A stretch of 64,000 nt of DNA, from the NCBI GenBank assembly GCA_963745945.1, contig CAVUZG010000006.1:1-64000 (forward strand), written 5' to 3'. Source of the stretch: DATFVA01 sp963745945 (GTDB lineage Bacteria; Bacteroidota; Ignavibacteria; Ignavibacteriales; Ignavibacteriaceae). How positions within the stretch are numbered: position 1 is the stretch's first letter; each line of letters starts with the position of its first letter. The notes beneath the pieces are model-generated. The model did not search any database. It was not told where the DNA came from and was given only the letters and a program-made list of their open reading frames with translations. Positions 8,924 through 17,475 of this stretch are shown one piece after another. A program made the position numbers and the translations under genes.

Positions 8924-11608
8924 CTATTTCAAATATCCTATCCAGATATCAGATTCTTTTTCCTGCTTGATAAAATATATTGATTTATTATCAGGAGATA
9001 TTGAAAAATAGTCTGAATAAGGCATTGGTTGTTTGGTATCAGATATCATTTTGCTTATGCCCGTTTTTGAATCCAAAACAAAAAAATTATTTTTATATGA
9101 ATATAAAATTCTTTTGCTATCATTAAACCAGGTGGGTCCATCGCCTGTATCCGAAAGTTTCTTATAACTCTTTGCTATAATAGAGTATATAATTATTCCA
9201 TTATAATCTCCGTTGGCGTTATCGATTAGATCTCCTGCAATAAAATTTCCATCCGGCGATACAGAACTTTCTGCAAATGATTTCCCTTTTTCGTAATATT
9301 CAGGTAGAGATATCAGTTTCTGGTCAATAGTTGAATCTAAATTATGTAAGTAAGTATTTACATTATTATCACTACTATAAAAAGTTATGTTTTTCCCATT
9401 CGGGAACCAATTGGGATTACTAACAGTTTCAGGGGTATTCGTTAATAATTTTGAGTTGCTTCCATCTGCATTAATTTGCCATATTTCATATTTACCTGAC
9501 CTGGTTGAATAAAAAATAAGACTTTTGCCATCAGGGGACCATTTGGGACCCCGGTCTTTATAAATATCATTTGTTAATTTTAATAATCCGGATCCATCAG
9601 TATTCATAGTATATAAGTCTTCCTGCTGCCCGAAGCTTGCTGCGGCAATTTTTTTGTTATCCGGGGATATATCCAAAAAAAGAAATTGCTTTGAACCTTC
9701 TGTTACAGGTTCGGGATTGCCAATAGCTCTTTCAGTTTTGGGATCAAAGTTTATTTTATAAATGTTTGCTCTCTTATCTTCCGAGACATAAATCAATTTA
9801 TTGCCGTCGTGAGAAATCTTAGTCATAGAACTGGATATCGATGGGGTAGTTATTGGTTCAAAATCTCCTTCAGTTTCTCCTGAACTTTCATTTATCTTTA
9901 CTTTCCATAAATTCATACTTCCACCGCGGTTGCTTGAGAAATAAAGATATTTACCGTCTGCAGACCACGTCGGGCTCCAATTTATGTAATCGTCATTTGT
10001 GATCTTATTTGGTTTCCCACCTGTTGCAGAAATTATCCATATTGCCCTTTGACCAGTTCCCATTGGAAGTCCCCAAAATGCAATCCATTTACCGCCAGGT
10101 GACCAGCTTGGTTGTACCGCATCACCATCATAAATTTTTTGCTTTTTGCCTGTCTTCAGATCGGTTACCCATAAAGCACTTGTTGAAACTCTTGAATATG
10201 GAGTTTCGATTAATTCTGTTGCATAAATTATCTTTTCACCATCCGGAACCCAGGCAGGATTGTAACCGAAGTCTGTGAGTCTTCGTACAGATTCGCCGGT
10301 TGATCCCATTAAGAATAAGCCGCCACCATCTCTATCCGAGTGAAAAACGATTAACTGTCCATCAGGAGAAAATGCAGATTGATAATTGTCAACATTCGAA
10401 TCCTTTGTTAAATCTATTGTATTTCCTCCGCCGATTCTTTGCAGAAAAATATGCTGAATTCTATTAACTGATTTTGTGTAAGTAATATAATTTCCATCGG
10501 GGGAGATATCAGGATATAATTCTTCACCTGATTGTTCGGTTAACTGTTCAAACTTTATAAAATTATTTACGGGTGTTGAGTTATTGTTAAATAAGAAATA
10601 AAAAACTATTGCCAATAATATTAATGATAAAAACCAGGGGAGATAACTAAGTCTAAATAATTTGGTTAAATCAAATCGGCGATTCATTACATCTACTGAA
10701 AACGAAGAAGATGGACCTGAAATTTTAGTCTCAACATTTTGTTTTTTGAAAGCAGCAGTATTTACATTGTAAACTCTGCTTTTTCTGTGTCCTGTAGATT
10801 TCTTAACTTTCCTTAAATCTTTTGCCAGTTCTTTTGCAGACTGACAGCGTTCATCTTTATCCTTTTCTAAACATTCCAAAATTAATTCATCAAGTTCAGC
10901 ATCAATTCCTTCTTTTACAGTGGAAAGTGGAGGGGCGTCAACATTTACAATCTCATACATAATCGCAGTCTCGTGCATTCCTTTAAAAGGAGATTCTCCT
11001 GCGAACATTTCGTAAAGGACAACGCCTAGAGAAAAAATATCTGTTCTGTGATCAACATCTAATCCCTGCACCTGTTCCGGTGACATATACCCGAGTGTTC
11101 CCATAGTTGTACCAACCTTGGTTAGCCTGGAAACATTTTTATCAGAGTATAATTTTGCAAGACCGAAATCCATTATCTGTGCAATACCATCTTTGCGTAT
11201 CATAATGTTTTCAGGTTTTATGTCGCGGTGCACAATTCCTTTTTCGTGAGCCGCGGCTAAACCTTCAGCAACCTGTATACCAATCTCTAATTTTTGTTTT
11301 TCAGATAGAGAATCCTTTTTATCTTTTAAAGTTTTTCCTTCAACAAACTCCATCGCAATAAAGAGTTGACCTTCAAACTCTTCGATGGAATAAATTGTAC
11401 ATATATTCGGATGATTCATAGCAGAAGCTGCTTTTGCTTCCTGTATAAACCTGGCTTTATCATCTTCAGATGCTGTTAATTGAGAGGGAAGAAACTTCAG
11501 CGCAACAAAGCGGTCCAGTTTTGTGTCCTGCGCTTTGAAGACTTCGCCCATTCCACCCTCGCCGAGTTTTTCTAAGATTTTGTAGTGGAGTATTATTTCT
11601 CCGATCAT
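8924..11608 (-). CDS. Ser/Thr kinase with PD40 beta-propeller
   Basis: 894 aa. The kinase domain has all key residues (GEGGMG 16-21, K38, D129, N134, D147). A basic juxtamembrane linker KSTGHRKSRVYNVN is shared almost word for word with the kinases at 279 and 14547. The TM helix is at about 338-358, followed by PD40/TolB propeller blades (SPDGNYITY, SPDGQLIVF, SADGKYLYF, SPDGKSLIF). The propeller is likely periplasmic and senses an unknown ligand (inference). It sits between two TPR-type kinases. Start at MIGEIIL; a start-proximal CGGAG precedes the ATG. Confidence 0.92.
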   Translation of the reverse strand: MIGEIILHYKILEKLGEGGMGEVFKAQDTKLDRFVALKFLPSQLTASEDDKARFIQEAKAASAMNHPNICTIYSIEEFEGQLFIAMEFVEGKTLKDKKDSLSEKQKLEIGIQVAEGLAAAHEKGIVHRDIKPENIMIRKDGIAQIMDFGLAKLYSDKNVSRLTKVGTTMGTLGYMSPEQVQGLDVDHRTDIFSLGVVLYEMFAGESPFKGMHETAIMYEIVNVDAPPLSTVKEGIDAELDELILECLEKDKDERCQSAKELAKDLRKVKKSTGHRKSRVYNVNTAAFKKQNVETKISGPSSSFSVDVMNRRFDLTKLFRLSYLPWFLSLILLAIVFYFLFNNNSTPVNNFIKFEQLTEQSGEELYPDISPDGNYITYTKSVNRIQHIFLQRIGGGNTIDLTKDSNVDNYQSAFSPDGQLIVFHSDRDGGGLFLMGSTGESVRRLTDFGYNPAWVPDGEKIIYATELIETPYSRVSTSALWVTDLKTGKKQKIYDGDAVQPSWSPGGKWIAFWGLPMGTGQRAIWIISATGGKPNKITNDDYINWSPTWSADGKYLYFSSNRGGSMNLWKVKINESSGETEGDFEPITTPSISSSMTKISHDGNKLIYVSEDKRANIYKINFDPKTERAIGNPEPVTEGSKQFLFLDISPDNKKIAAASFGQQEDLYTMNTDGSGLLKLTNDIYKDRGPKWSPDGKSLIFYSTRSGKYEIWQINADGSNSKLLTNTPETVSNPNWFPNGKNITFYSSDNNVNTYLHNLDSTIDQKLISLPEYYEKGKSFAESSVSPDGNFIAGDLIDNANGDYNGIIIYSIIAKSYKKLSDTGDGPTWFNDSKRILYSYKNNFFVLDSKTGISKMISDTKQPMPYSDYFSISPDNKSIYFIKQEKESDIWIGYLK

Positions 11609-11635
11609 AAGTTTATGCCCATATTATATTTTTGA

Positions 11636-11758
11636 TGTCATTTCGAATCCGGCAATTGCCGGATGAGAAATCTTTTTGTTTATTTCTAAAAGATATCTCA
11701 GTCGCCCCGCTAAAGCAGGACTACTTCTCCCAAAGGGATGCCTTTGGCAGATATGACA
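11636..11758. repeat. 123-bp TGTCATTTCGA inverted-repeat element
   Basis: Begins TGTCATTTCGAAT, includes the palindrome ATCCGGCAATTGCCGGAT, GAGAAATCTTTTT and AGATATCTC, and ends ATATGACA. Same family as 8825-8919 but with a different interior. Confidence 0.7.
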
Positions 11759-11772
11759 ATTGGAATAAATAA

Positions 11773-14376
11773 CTATTCATATTTATCAATTATTGCTTTA
11801 TAACCGGGAAGATTTCTTAATGAATCATACAACGGATCCAGCTTAAGCTCGTTAACAGAAAAAGCACCGGGAATTGAAAGTATAAAATCTATCTGCTTTA
11901 AAGCATTATCATTATCTCCCAGGAGAGTATAAATAACTGCCATATCCCATTGCCGGTAATAGCCTCTGTACGCTTCTTTTTCAAGCGGAAGTAGTGCAAT
12001 ACCTCTTTTGCCTTCTGCAATTGCTTTATCTTTAAGTCCTAATCCTGCATAAGTAATTCCAAGTGAACTGTGTAACCTTTCATCATTTGGAGAATCTTTT
12101 AGCATTTTTTCCAATTCGTATTTTGAAGATTCAAAATATTTCTTTGATAAATCCGGTTTATTCATATATCTATAAATAAATGCAAGCTCAAGATCATTTG
12201 GGACATATCGAAATTGTTCTGTCCAATAAGTAATTCCTGATGTTTTTAAACTTTGAATTGCCTGATCATAATCCCTGTCCAGTACATTTATAAATGTCCT
12301 TACGTCAAAAGTTGAATTTAGATAATTGCCTCTTTTAATATTGTTAATTATGTCAGACGCTTTTTTTGTATCACCTTTCCAATTAATATAATTTAGAGCT
12401 AATTCAATTTTGGTTGGAAGATAATCAGGGTTAAAATCTTTGCTCAGTTTATAATATTTATCCGCGTTTTGATAATCTCTTACTAAAGAATAAGTTTCGG
12501 CTGTGTTAAATGCGTATTCAGAAGAAAGTGGATCAAGAGTTGTTCCCTTTACCATATTTTGGGTTGCTAATTTGAAATTTCCCATTCTTCGGTAAACATA
12601 TCCTGTGGCAGCATAGGCTTCCGCATTGTTTGGTTGAATTTTTAGTGCCTTCGAAAATTCTTCAATGGCTTTGCTGTAATTTAGTTTGCCCCAGTAATAG
12701 TAATAACCAAGAGCAATATAAGCTTCAGCAAGATCAGGGTTCAACTGAAAAGATTTTTGGGCATTATCAAACGCTTCCTGTAAATTTTCATCACTTCTGT
12801 CAAAATAAAACCAGTACATTGATATTTGTTCTTTCGCCAGCAGTGCATATGCCAGGGCAAATTTTGGATCCAGGTCTATTGCCTTTTTACTCAAGCTAAT
12901 ACTGTTTAGAATATCTGGTTTAATTGTGTTTCCGCGTTTAGAATAGCTAAGTGCCTGGAGATAATAATCGTAAGCTGCTAAATTTTCAGTTGGAGGTGTT
13001 TCTTTCTGAATCTGATTATTTGCCAGGGTTCCGCCTAATTGATCGACAACTTTTTGTGCAATTTCATTCTGCACAGCAAAAATGTCGTTAAGAACTCTGT
13101 CGTATGAATCTGACCAGGTTATTGTATTATCGGAGACACGAATAAGCTGGGGAGTAATTCTGACCCGGCTTTCGTTTTTCCCGCTCTTTGCCCATCTTAT
13201 TGATCCGTTAAGTATGTAATCAACTCCAAGTTCTTTACCGATTTCCTGTGTGCTTTTATTTGCTTTAGCAAGTTTTTCGGCGCTGCTTGTAGAGATAACT
13301 CCTATGTTACCAATAGAGGCAAGTTTGCTGGTAATTTCATCTGTCACACCGTCGGCAAAATATTTATCATCTTGTGCACCAAGGTTTTCAAACGGCATAA
13401 CAACAATCATCTCTTTACCCGGAGTCTGTGAAACCTGATCTTCATTTTTATTTATCACAAAATAGAGTATTGAGGCGGCGGCAATAATTATTATTGCTGC
13501 AATTCCAATCCACAATTTCATTTTAGAATTTTTAGCCGCCCTGGTTATCGGGATTTCTTTTGAACTGGTACCCGATTGAGAATCACTCCTTAATGATTTG
13601 AGATCTTTTAACATTTCATTTGTATTCTGATATCGTTCGGAAGGGGATTTAGCAATTGCTTTTTTAAGTATATAAGAAAGAGGTTCCGGAACATTGTTAA
13701 ATTCAGGTTGCTCATTTAATATTGAGTAAATAATTGCCTGGTCATACGCGCCTTTGAAAGGCTGGCCCCCGGTAAACATCTCATAAAGTACGATACCAAA
13801 TGACCAGATGTCGGTTCTTTGATCCAATTTTTCACCGCGTGCCTGTTCCGGTGACATATAAGCAATGGTTCCTATAGTTGACCCGAGTTTTGTAACCTGG
13901 CTCCCTCCTCCTATTTTAGCAAGCCCGAAATCCATTATTTTAACATTACCATCTTTTGTGATCATAATGTTCGCGGATTTAATGTCCCTGTGAACAATTC
14001 CTTTTTTATGCGCGGCACTTAAGCCCTCGGCAATTTGTATTGCAAAATTGATTGTCTCTTCTAAAGGGATTGCTCCGGTTTTAATTCTATCTTTTAATTC
14101 ATCTCCATCAATAAATTCCATCACTATAAAAATCTTATCTTCAGATTCTTCAATAGCATGAATGGTGGTAATATTAGGATGATTAAGTGATGCGGCCGCC
14201 TGAGCCTCAATTTCAAACCGCTGGCGTTCTTCCGTATCGGCGGCTATATACGTGGGGAGAAATTTAATTGCTACCCGGCGCTTTAGCTTTGTATCCTCGG
14301 CAAGGTAGACAATTCCCATTCCTCCTTCACCTAACTTTTCGAGGATTTTATAGTGTAAAATAGTTTCACCAATCAT
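11773..14376 (-). CDS. Ser/Thr kinase with TolB-like domain and TPR repeats
   Basis: 867 aa, closest in the window to the kinase at 6193-8793. Kinase motifs: GEGGMG 16-21, VAIK K38, HRDIKSAN with D131 and N136, DFG D149. TM about 292-312 (LWIGIAAIIIIAAASILYFVI). TolB-like module starts MIVVMPFENLG with FADGVTDEITSKLASIGNIGVIS, then six or more TPR-like units to the C-terminus (ALKIQPNNAEAYAATGYVY and similar). The conserved tail SLGITYAGLG..DKAI.EGK.G..LLP is shared with the other TPR kinases, which argues for one recent gene family. Confidence 0.92.
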   Translation of the reverse strand: MIGETILHYKILEKLGEGGMGIVYLAEDTKLKRRVAIKFLPTYIAADTEERQRFEIEAQAAASLNHPNITTIHAIEESEDKIFIVMEFIDGDELKDRIKTGAIPLEETINFAIQIAEGLSAAHKKGIVHRDIKSANIMITKDGNVKIMDFGLAKIGGGSQVTKLGSTIGTIAYMSPEQARGEKLDQRTDIWSFGIVLYEMFTGGQPFKGAYDQAIIYSILNEQPEFNNVPEPLSYILKKAIAKSPSERYQNTNEMLKDLKSLRSDSQSGTSSKEIPITRAAKNSKMKLWIGIAAIIIIAAASILYFVINKNEDQVSQTPGKEMIVVMPFENLGAQDDKYFADGVTDEITSKLASIGNIGVISTSSAEKLAKANKSTQEIGKELGVDYILNGSIRWAKSGKNESRVRITPQLIRVSDNTITWSDSYDRVLNDIFAVQNEIAQKVVDQLGGTLANNQIQKETPPTENLAAYDYYLQALSYSKRGNTIKPDILNSISLSKKAIDLDPKFALAYALLAKEQISMYWFYFDRSDENLQEAFDNAQKSFQLNPDLAEAYIALGYYYYWGKLNYSKAIEEFSKALKIQPNNAEAYAATGYVYRRMGNFKLATQNMVKGTTLDPLSSEYAFNTAETYSLVRDYQNADKYYKLSKDFNPDYLPTKIELALNYINWKGDTKKASDIINNIKRGNYLNSTFDVRTFINVLDRDYDQAIQSLKTSGITYWTEQFRYVPNDLELAFIYRYMNKPDLSKKYFESSKYELEKMLKDSPNDERLHSSLGITYAGLGLKDKAIAEGKRGIALLPLEKEAYRGYYRQWDMAVIYTLLGDNDNALKQIDFILSIPGAFSVNELKLDPLYDSLRNLPGYKAIIDKYE

Positions 14377-14408
14377 AATTTTAATCCGTTATTTATTTTC
14401 AGAACTAT

Positions 14409-14486
14409 CATTGCGGTCCTTTAGCCAGTGGACGATGCAATCTTTTTTAGCAGATTACTTTATCAGACAATAGCGGATTCGCAATG
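14409..14486. repeat. 78-bp CATTGCG inverted-repeat element
   Basis: Begins CATTGCG and ends CGCAATG. Inside are GCAATCTTTTTT and AGATTACTTT, halves of an imperfect inverted structure. A separate family from the TGTCATTTCGA elements, but occupying the same kind of inter-kinase gap. Confidence 0.65.
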
Positions 14487-14546
14487 CTAATTATTTTAAA
14501 ACCTGGTAATATCCCAACGCGCAAATTAAATTTACAAAGCTCCAAA

Positions 14547-17270
14547 TCATTCCTTTTCACTATTTATTAATCCCTGCCAGTTTTGTATATACGTTAGGGG
14601 AGGATTGACTGCATTCCCGTTGGGAACACCTACAAGAAATGTTTTACCGTCTTTAGTTACATCGTATACGTTTAAAATATTTTTGTCAGTTGTATTGAAT
14701 AATAATTCCGGTTTACCTGAAACAAAGTTATTCCCCGATGCATCAACATTTACTTTAAAGACTTCGTTTTGCCAGATGTAAATTATTGCTTTATCATTAC
14801 TGAGCCAGCTTAAAGGGTATCCGCCATTATTAGAAACCTGCCATCTGCCGCCATTGCCGGTTAAAGATTGTACATATGTTTGAAATTTTCCCGATTCATT
14901 ACTCGCATACATTATCCATTTCCCGTTATTTGAAAATAATGGAGCGATTTCGTTAAAATTACTTTTTAAGAAATAACGGATTTCATTATTATTACCTAAA
15001 TCTATTACTCCAATGTCTGTCTGTGTATGTGGATTTGTTTCTATAAATGCAATATACCTTCCGTCACCGGACCAGTCATACGGACCAGCAAATTGGACAG
15101 ATTGGTATACAAGACTATCACTCCCTGTCCCATCCGTTTTTTTTATATAGATGTTCCAGTTCTTACCCCTGTTTGATACGTACGCAATATTTTTCCCATC
15201 ATTTGACCAGACTGGCCATTGATCTATATCTGATGTAAAAGTAAGTCTGGTGGTTATTTCTCTTTTCATATCATATGCCCAGATATCAAAATTTTTGTAA
15301 TCTGTGTCAAACCCATCGTATAAAATCTTATTACCGTCCGGTGAAAAACGCGCTACATTTCGAACATCTTTTGTAAAAATATCTTCTTTTTTATACCCTT
15401 TCTCATTTACCAAAGAGAGTTTTATGCTATTTCCACTTAATGTCTGGTAAATAAGATTGCCAGCATTGGATACGGAGAAGGATGCCAGAATATATGCGTT
15501 TTTAAAATCAATGTTGCCTGATATTGTAAAAATGTCGCCGCTGAGTTTAAACTTCTCCGGATCAAATGCCTGGCACATCAACGTTGACTGCTTTACAAAA
15601 AATAAATAGCCGTCAGAGTAAGCCGAATTAGATGAAGCCTGCATTACAGTATCTTTGGAATCAGAATTTAATGATCCGACCATAATTTGGTCCATTGAAG
15701 AAGCTCCTGAAAATTTCGCCTGGATTGTATACAGAAAATGAATTCCATCAGGTAAAAAATAAGGAAAGCGAAGGCTTTCTTCGGAATTAGCAGAATCTGA
15801 TTTAATTATTTCCCTTGGAGTTCCGCCATTGGCAGAAACCAGAAAAAGACCACCTGTTGAATTTGGAGCATATATTACATCTCCTTCTGAATTTACCGTT
15901 CCACCCCGTCCTAATAAAACGTCGCAGATATCCATTTCAGTACCGGTGATTACATTCAGCTTCTTCAGTTTTCCATTATAGAAATAGAAAATAAATTTAT
16001 CGTCTTTTGACCAGAAAGGGAGAAGACCTGCCCCAATCCCGCCGGGATTAAATGTTTTTAACAACCTTGTATTCGTTGAGCTTAACGGACGCAACATCAT
16101 TGCCAGGTTTCCCGTAGAATCGGTACCGGCAAAGACTACGAATTTCCCATTGTGAGATAAGCATGAATTTTCTCCCAGGATATTTATGTTGTCATTTGCA
16201 ACTATTGATGTAGCGGAAATGATTGGTGTATTATTAACCGGCTTATTAAAGAATGCAAAATATAAAACTGCGACCAATAAAATGCCTATCAAACTCCAAC
16301 TAAAATATCTTGAAGACAAAAGATTGCCAAGTTCAAATCTTTTGTTGAATGCTTCTATAGTAATTGATCCGGAAGATTTTGAAACAGGCAGTTCACCAGA
16401 ATGTGTTTTGAAAGCCTGAGTATTTACATTGTAAACTCTGCTCTTTCTGTGTCCTGTCGATTTTTTTACTTTTCTTAAATCTTTTGCAAGTTCTTTAGCT
16501 GACTGGCACCTCTCGTCTTTGTCTTTCTCGAGACACTCCAGTATTATTTCATCTATTTCCGGATCAATTCCTTCTTTTACTGTTGATATAGGTGGAGGAT
16601 CAACATTTACTATCTCATACATTATTGCGGTCTCGTGCATTCCTTTAAAAGGAGATCCTCCAGCAAACAATTCGTATAGTACAACACCAAGCGAGAATAT
16701 GTCCGTCCTGTGGTCTACATCCAGTCCCTGCACCTGTTCGGGCGACATATATCCCATTGTTCCCATTGTAGTTCCCGCTTTGGTTAGGCGGGAGACATTT
16801 CCTTCTTTGTAAAGTTTTGCTAACCCAAAGTCCATTATCTGTACTATCCCGTCTTTCCTGACCATTATATTCTCAGGCTTTATATCCCTGTGAACTATTC
16901 CCTTCTCGTGTGCTACTGCCAGTCCCTCTGCCGCTTGAATTCCTATCTCAAGTATTTGTTTCTCCGATAGACTCTCCTTCTTATCCTTCAGCGTTTTGCC
17001 GTCGATATATTCCATTACTATGAAAAGCTGTTCGTCAAACTCCTGTATATCATAGATGGTACAGACATTCGGATGATTCATCGCAGAGGCAGCTTTCGCT
17101 TCCTGTATAAACCTGGCTTTATCATCTTCAGATGCTGTTAATTGAGATGGCAGGAATTTCAAAGCAACAAAGCGGTCGAGTTTTGTGTCCAGCGCCTTGA
17201 AGACTTCGCCCATTCCGCCTTCACCGAGTTTCTCCAATATCTTATAATGTAAAATAGTTTCGCCTATCAT
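14547..17270 (-). CDS. Ser/Thr kinase with PD40 beta-propeller
   Basis: 907 aa, the intact paralogue of the frameshifted kinase at 279-3009; both end with the signature LTYIQNWQGLI / LTYLQNWQGLI. Kinase domain complete (GEGGMG 16-21, VALK K38, HRDIKPEN, IMDFGLAKL, TMGTMGYMSPEQ). Linker KSTGHRKSRVYNVN and SSGSITIEAFNKRF, one TM at about 336-356, then propeller blades. The SD-like GGGA lies 8 nt before the ATG, which overlaps the TGA of a mini-ORF. A rise in G/C at codon third positions is visible in the first 300 codons compared with the propeller half. Confidence 0.92.
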   Translation of the reverse strand: MIGETILHYKILEKLGEGGMGEVFKALDTKLDRFVALKFLPSQLTASEDDKARFIQEAKAASAMNHPNVCTIYDIQEFDEQLFIVMEYIDGKTLKDKKESLSEKQILEIGIQAAEGLAVAHEKGIVHRDIKPENIMVRKDGIVQIMDFGLAKLYKEGNVSRLTKAGTTMGTMGYMSPEQVQGLDVDHRTDIFSLGVVLYELFAGGSPFKGMHETAIMYEIVNVDPPPISTVKEGIDPEIDEIILECLEKDKDERCQSAKELAKDLRKVKKSTGHRKSRVYNVNTQAFKTHSGELPVSKSSGSITIEAFNKRFELGNLLSSRYFSWSLIGILLVAVLYFAFFNKPVNNTPIISATSIVANDNINILGENSCLSHNGKFVVFAGTDSTGNLAMMLRPLSSTNTRLLKTFNPGGIGAGLLPFWSKDDKFIFYFYNGKLKKLNVITGTEMDICDVLLGRGGTVNSEGDVIYAPNSTGGLFLVSANGGTPREIIKSDSANSEESLRFPYFLPDGIHFLYTIQAKFSGASSMDQIMVGSLNSDSKDTVMQASSNSAYSDGYLFFVKQSTLMCQAFDPEKFKLSGDIFTISGNIDFKNAYILASFSVSNAGNLIYQTLSGNSIKLSLVNEKGYKKEDIFTKDVRNVARFSPDGNKILYDGFDTDYKNFDIWAYDMKREITTRLTFTSDIDQWPVWSNDGKNIAYVSNRGKNWNIYIKKTDGTGSDSLVYQSVQFAGPYDWSGDGRYIAFIETNPHTQTDIGVIDLGNNNEIRYFLKSNFNEIAPLFSNNGKWIMYASNESGKFQTYVQSLTGNGGRWQVSNNGGYPLSWLSNDKAIIYIWQNEVFKVNVDASGNNFVSGKPELLFNTTDKNILNVYDVTKDGKTFLVGVPNGNAVNPPLTYIQNWQGLINSEKE

Positions 17271-17377
17271 AATTTATTCCCAAATAAAGCGTTGCCCCAT
17301 CCCGCCCCTGCCTGCCGGCAGGCAGGTTCGCCAAGCTTCTCTAAAATTTTATAATGTAATATTGTTTCGCCAATCAT
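17267..17377 (-). pseudogene. Kinase-start mini-ORF (36 aa)
   Basis: Reads MIGETILHYKILEKLGE, identical to true kinase starts, then a perfect 20-bp palindrome, then GGCGGGATGGGG, the rest of the GGMG glycine loop in a shifted frame. The ATG has AAGG 7 nt upstream. Its TGA overlaps the ATG of the next kinase (ATGA). Without the palindrome the frame would be GGMGQRFIWE followed by a stop. So a kinase start was duplicated, truncated, then hit by the palindrome. Confidence 0.65.
17307..17326. repeat. Perfect 20-bp palindrome in glycine-loop codons
   Basis: CCTGCCTGCCGGCAGGCAGG sits exactly between the GGCGAA and GGCGGG codons of a kinase-like glycine-rich loop. Flanking kinase sequence is otherwise continuous, so this looks like a clean insertion. 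Confidence 0.8.
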
Positions 17378-17424
17378 AAATTGCCTTATATCCTATAAGA
17401 ATAACTTTTACGTTCAGGTTAGCC

Positions 17425-17475
17425 TTAGCTGGGTTTCTCAATTACTTTGTAGTGCAGAATGGTTTCATCGATCAT
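17425..17475 (-). pseudogene. Kinase-start mini-ORF (16 aa)
   Basis: MIDETILHYKVIEKPS then stop; a copy of MIGETILHYKILEK. Its ATG shares bases with the TAA of the kinase at 17475-20102 (TAATG), as at 6193. Homology to the kinase ends right after EK. Confidence 0.55.

Noticed and set aside
148..17474. Regularly spaced repeats between kinases as a CRISPR-like array
   Set aside because: Repeats differ in family and length, spacing is gene-sized, and no cas genes are near.
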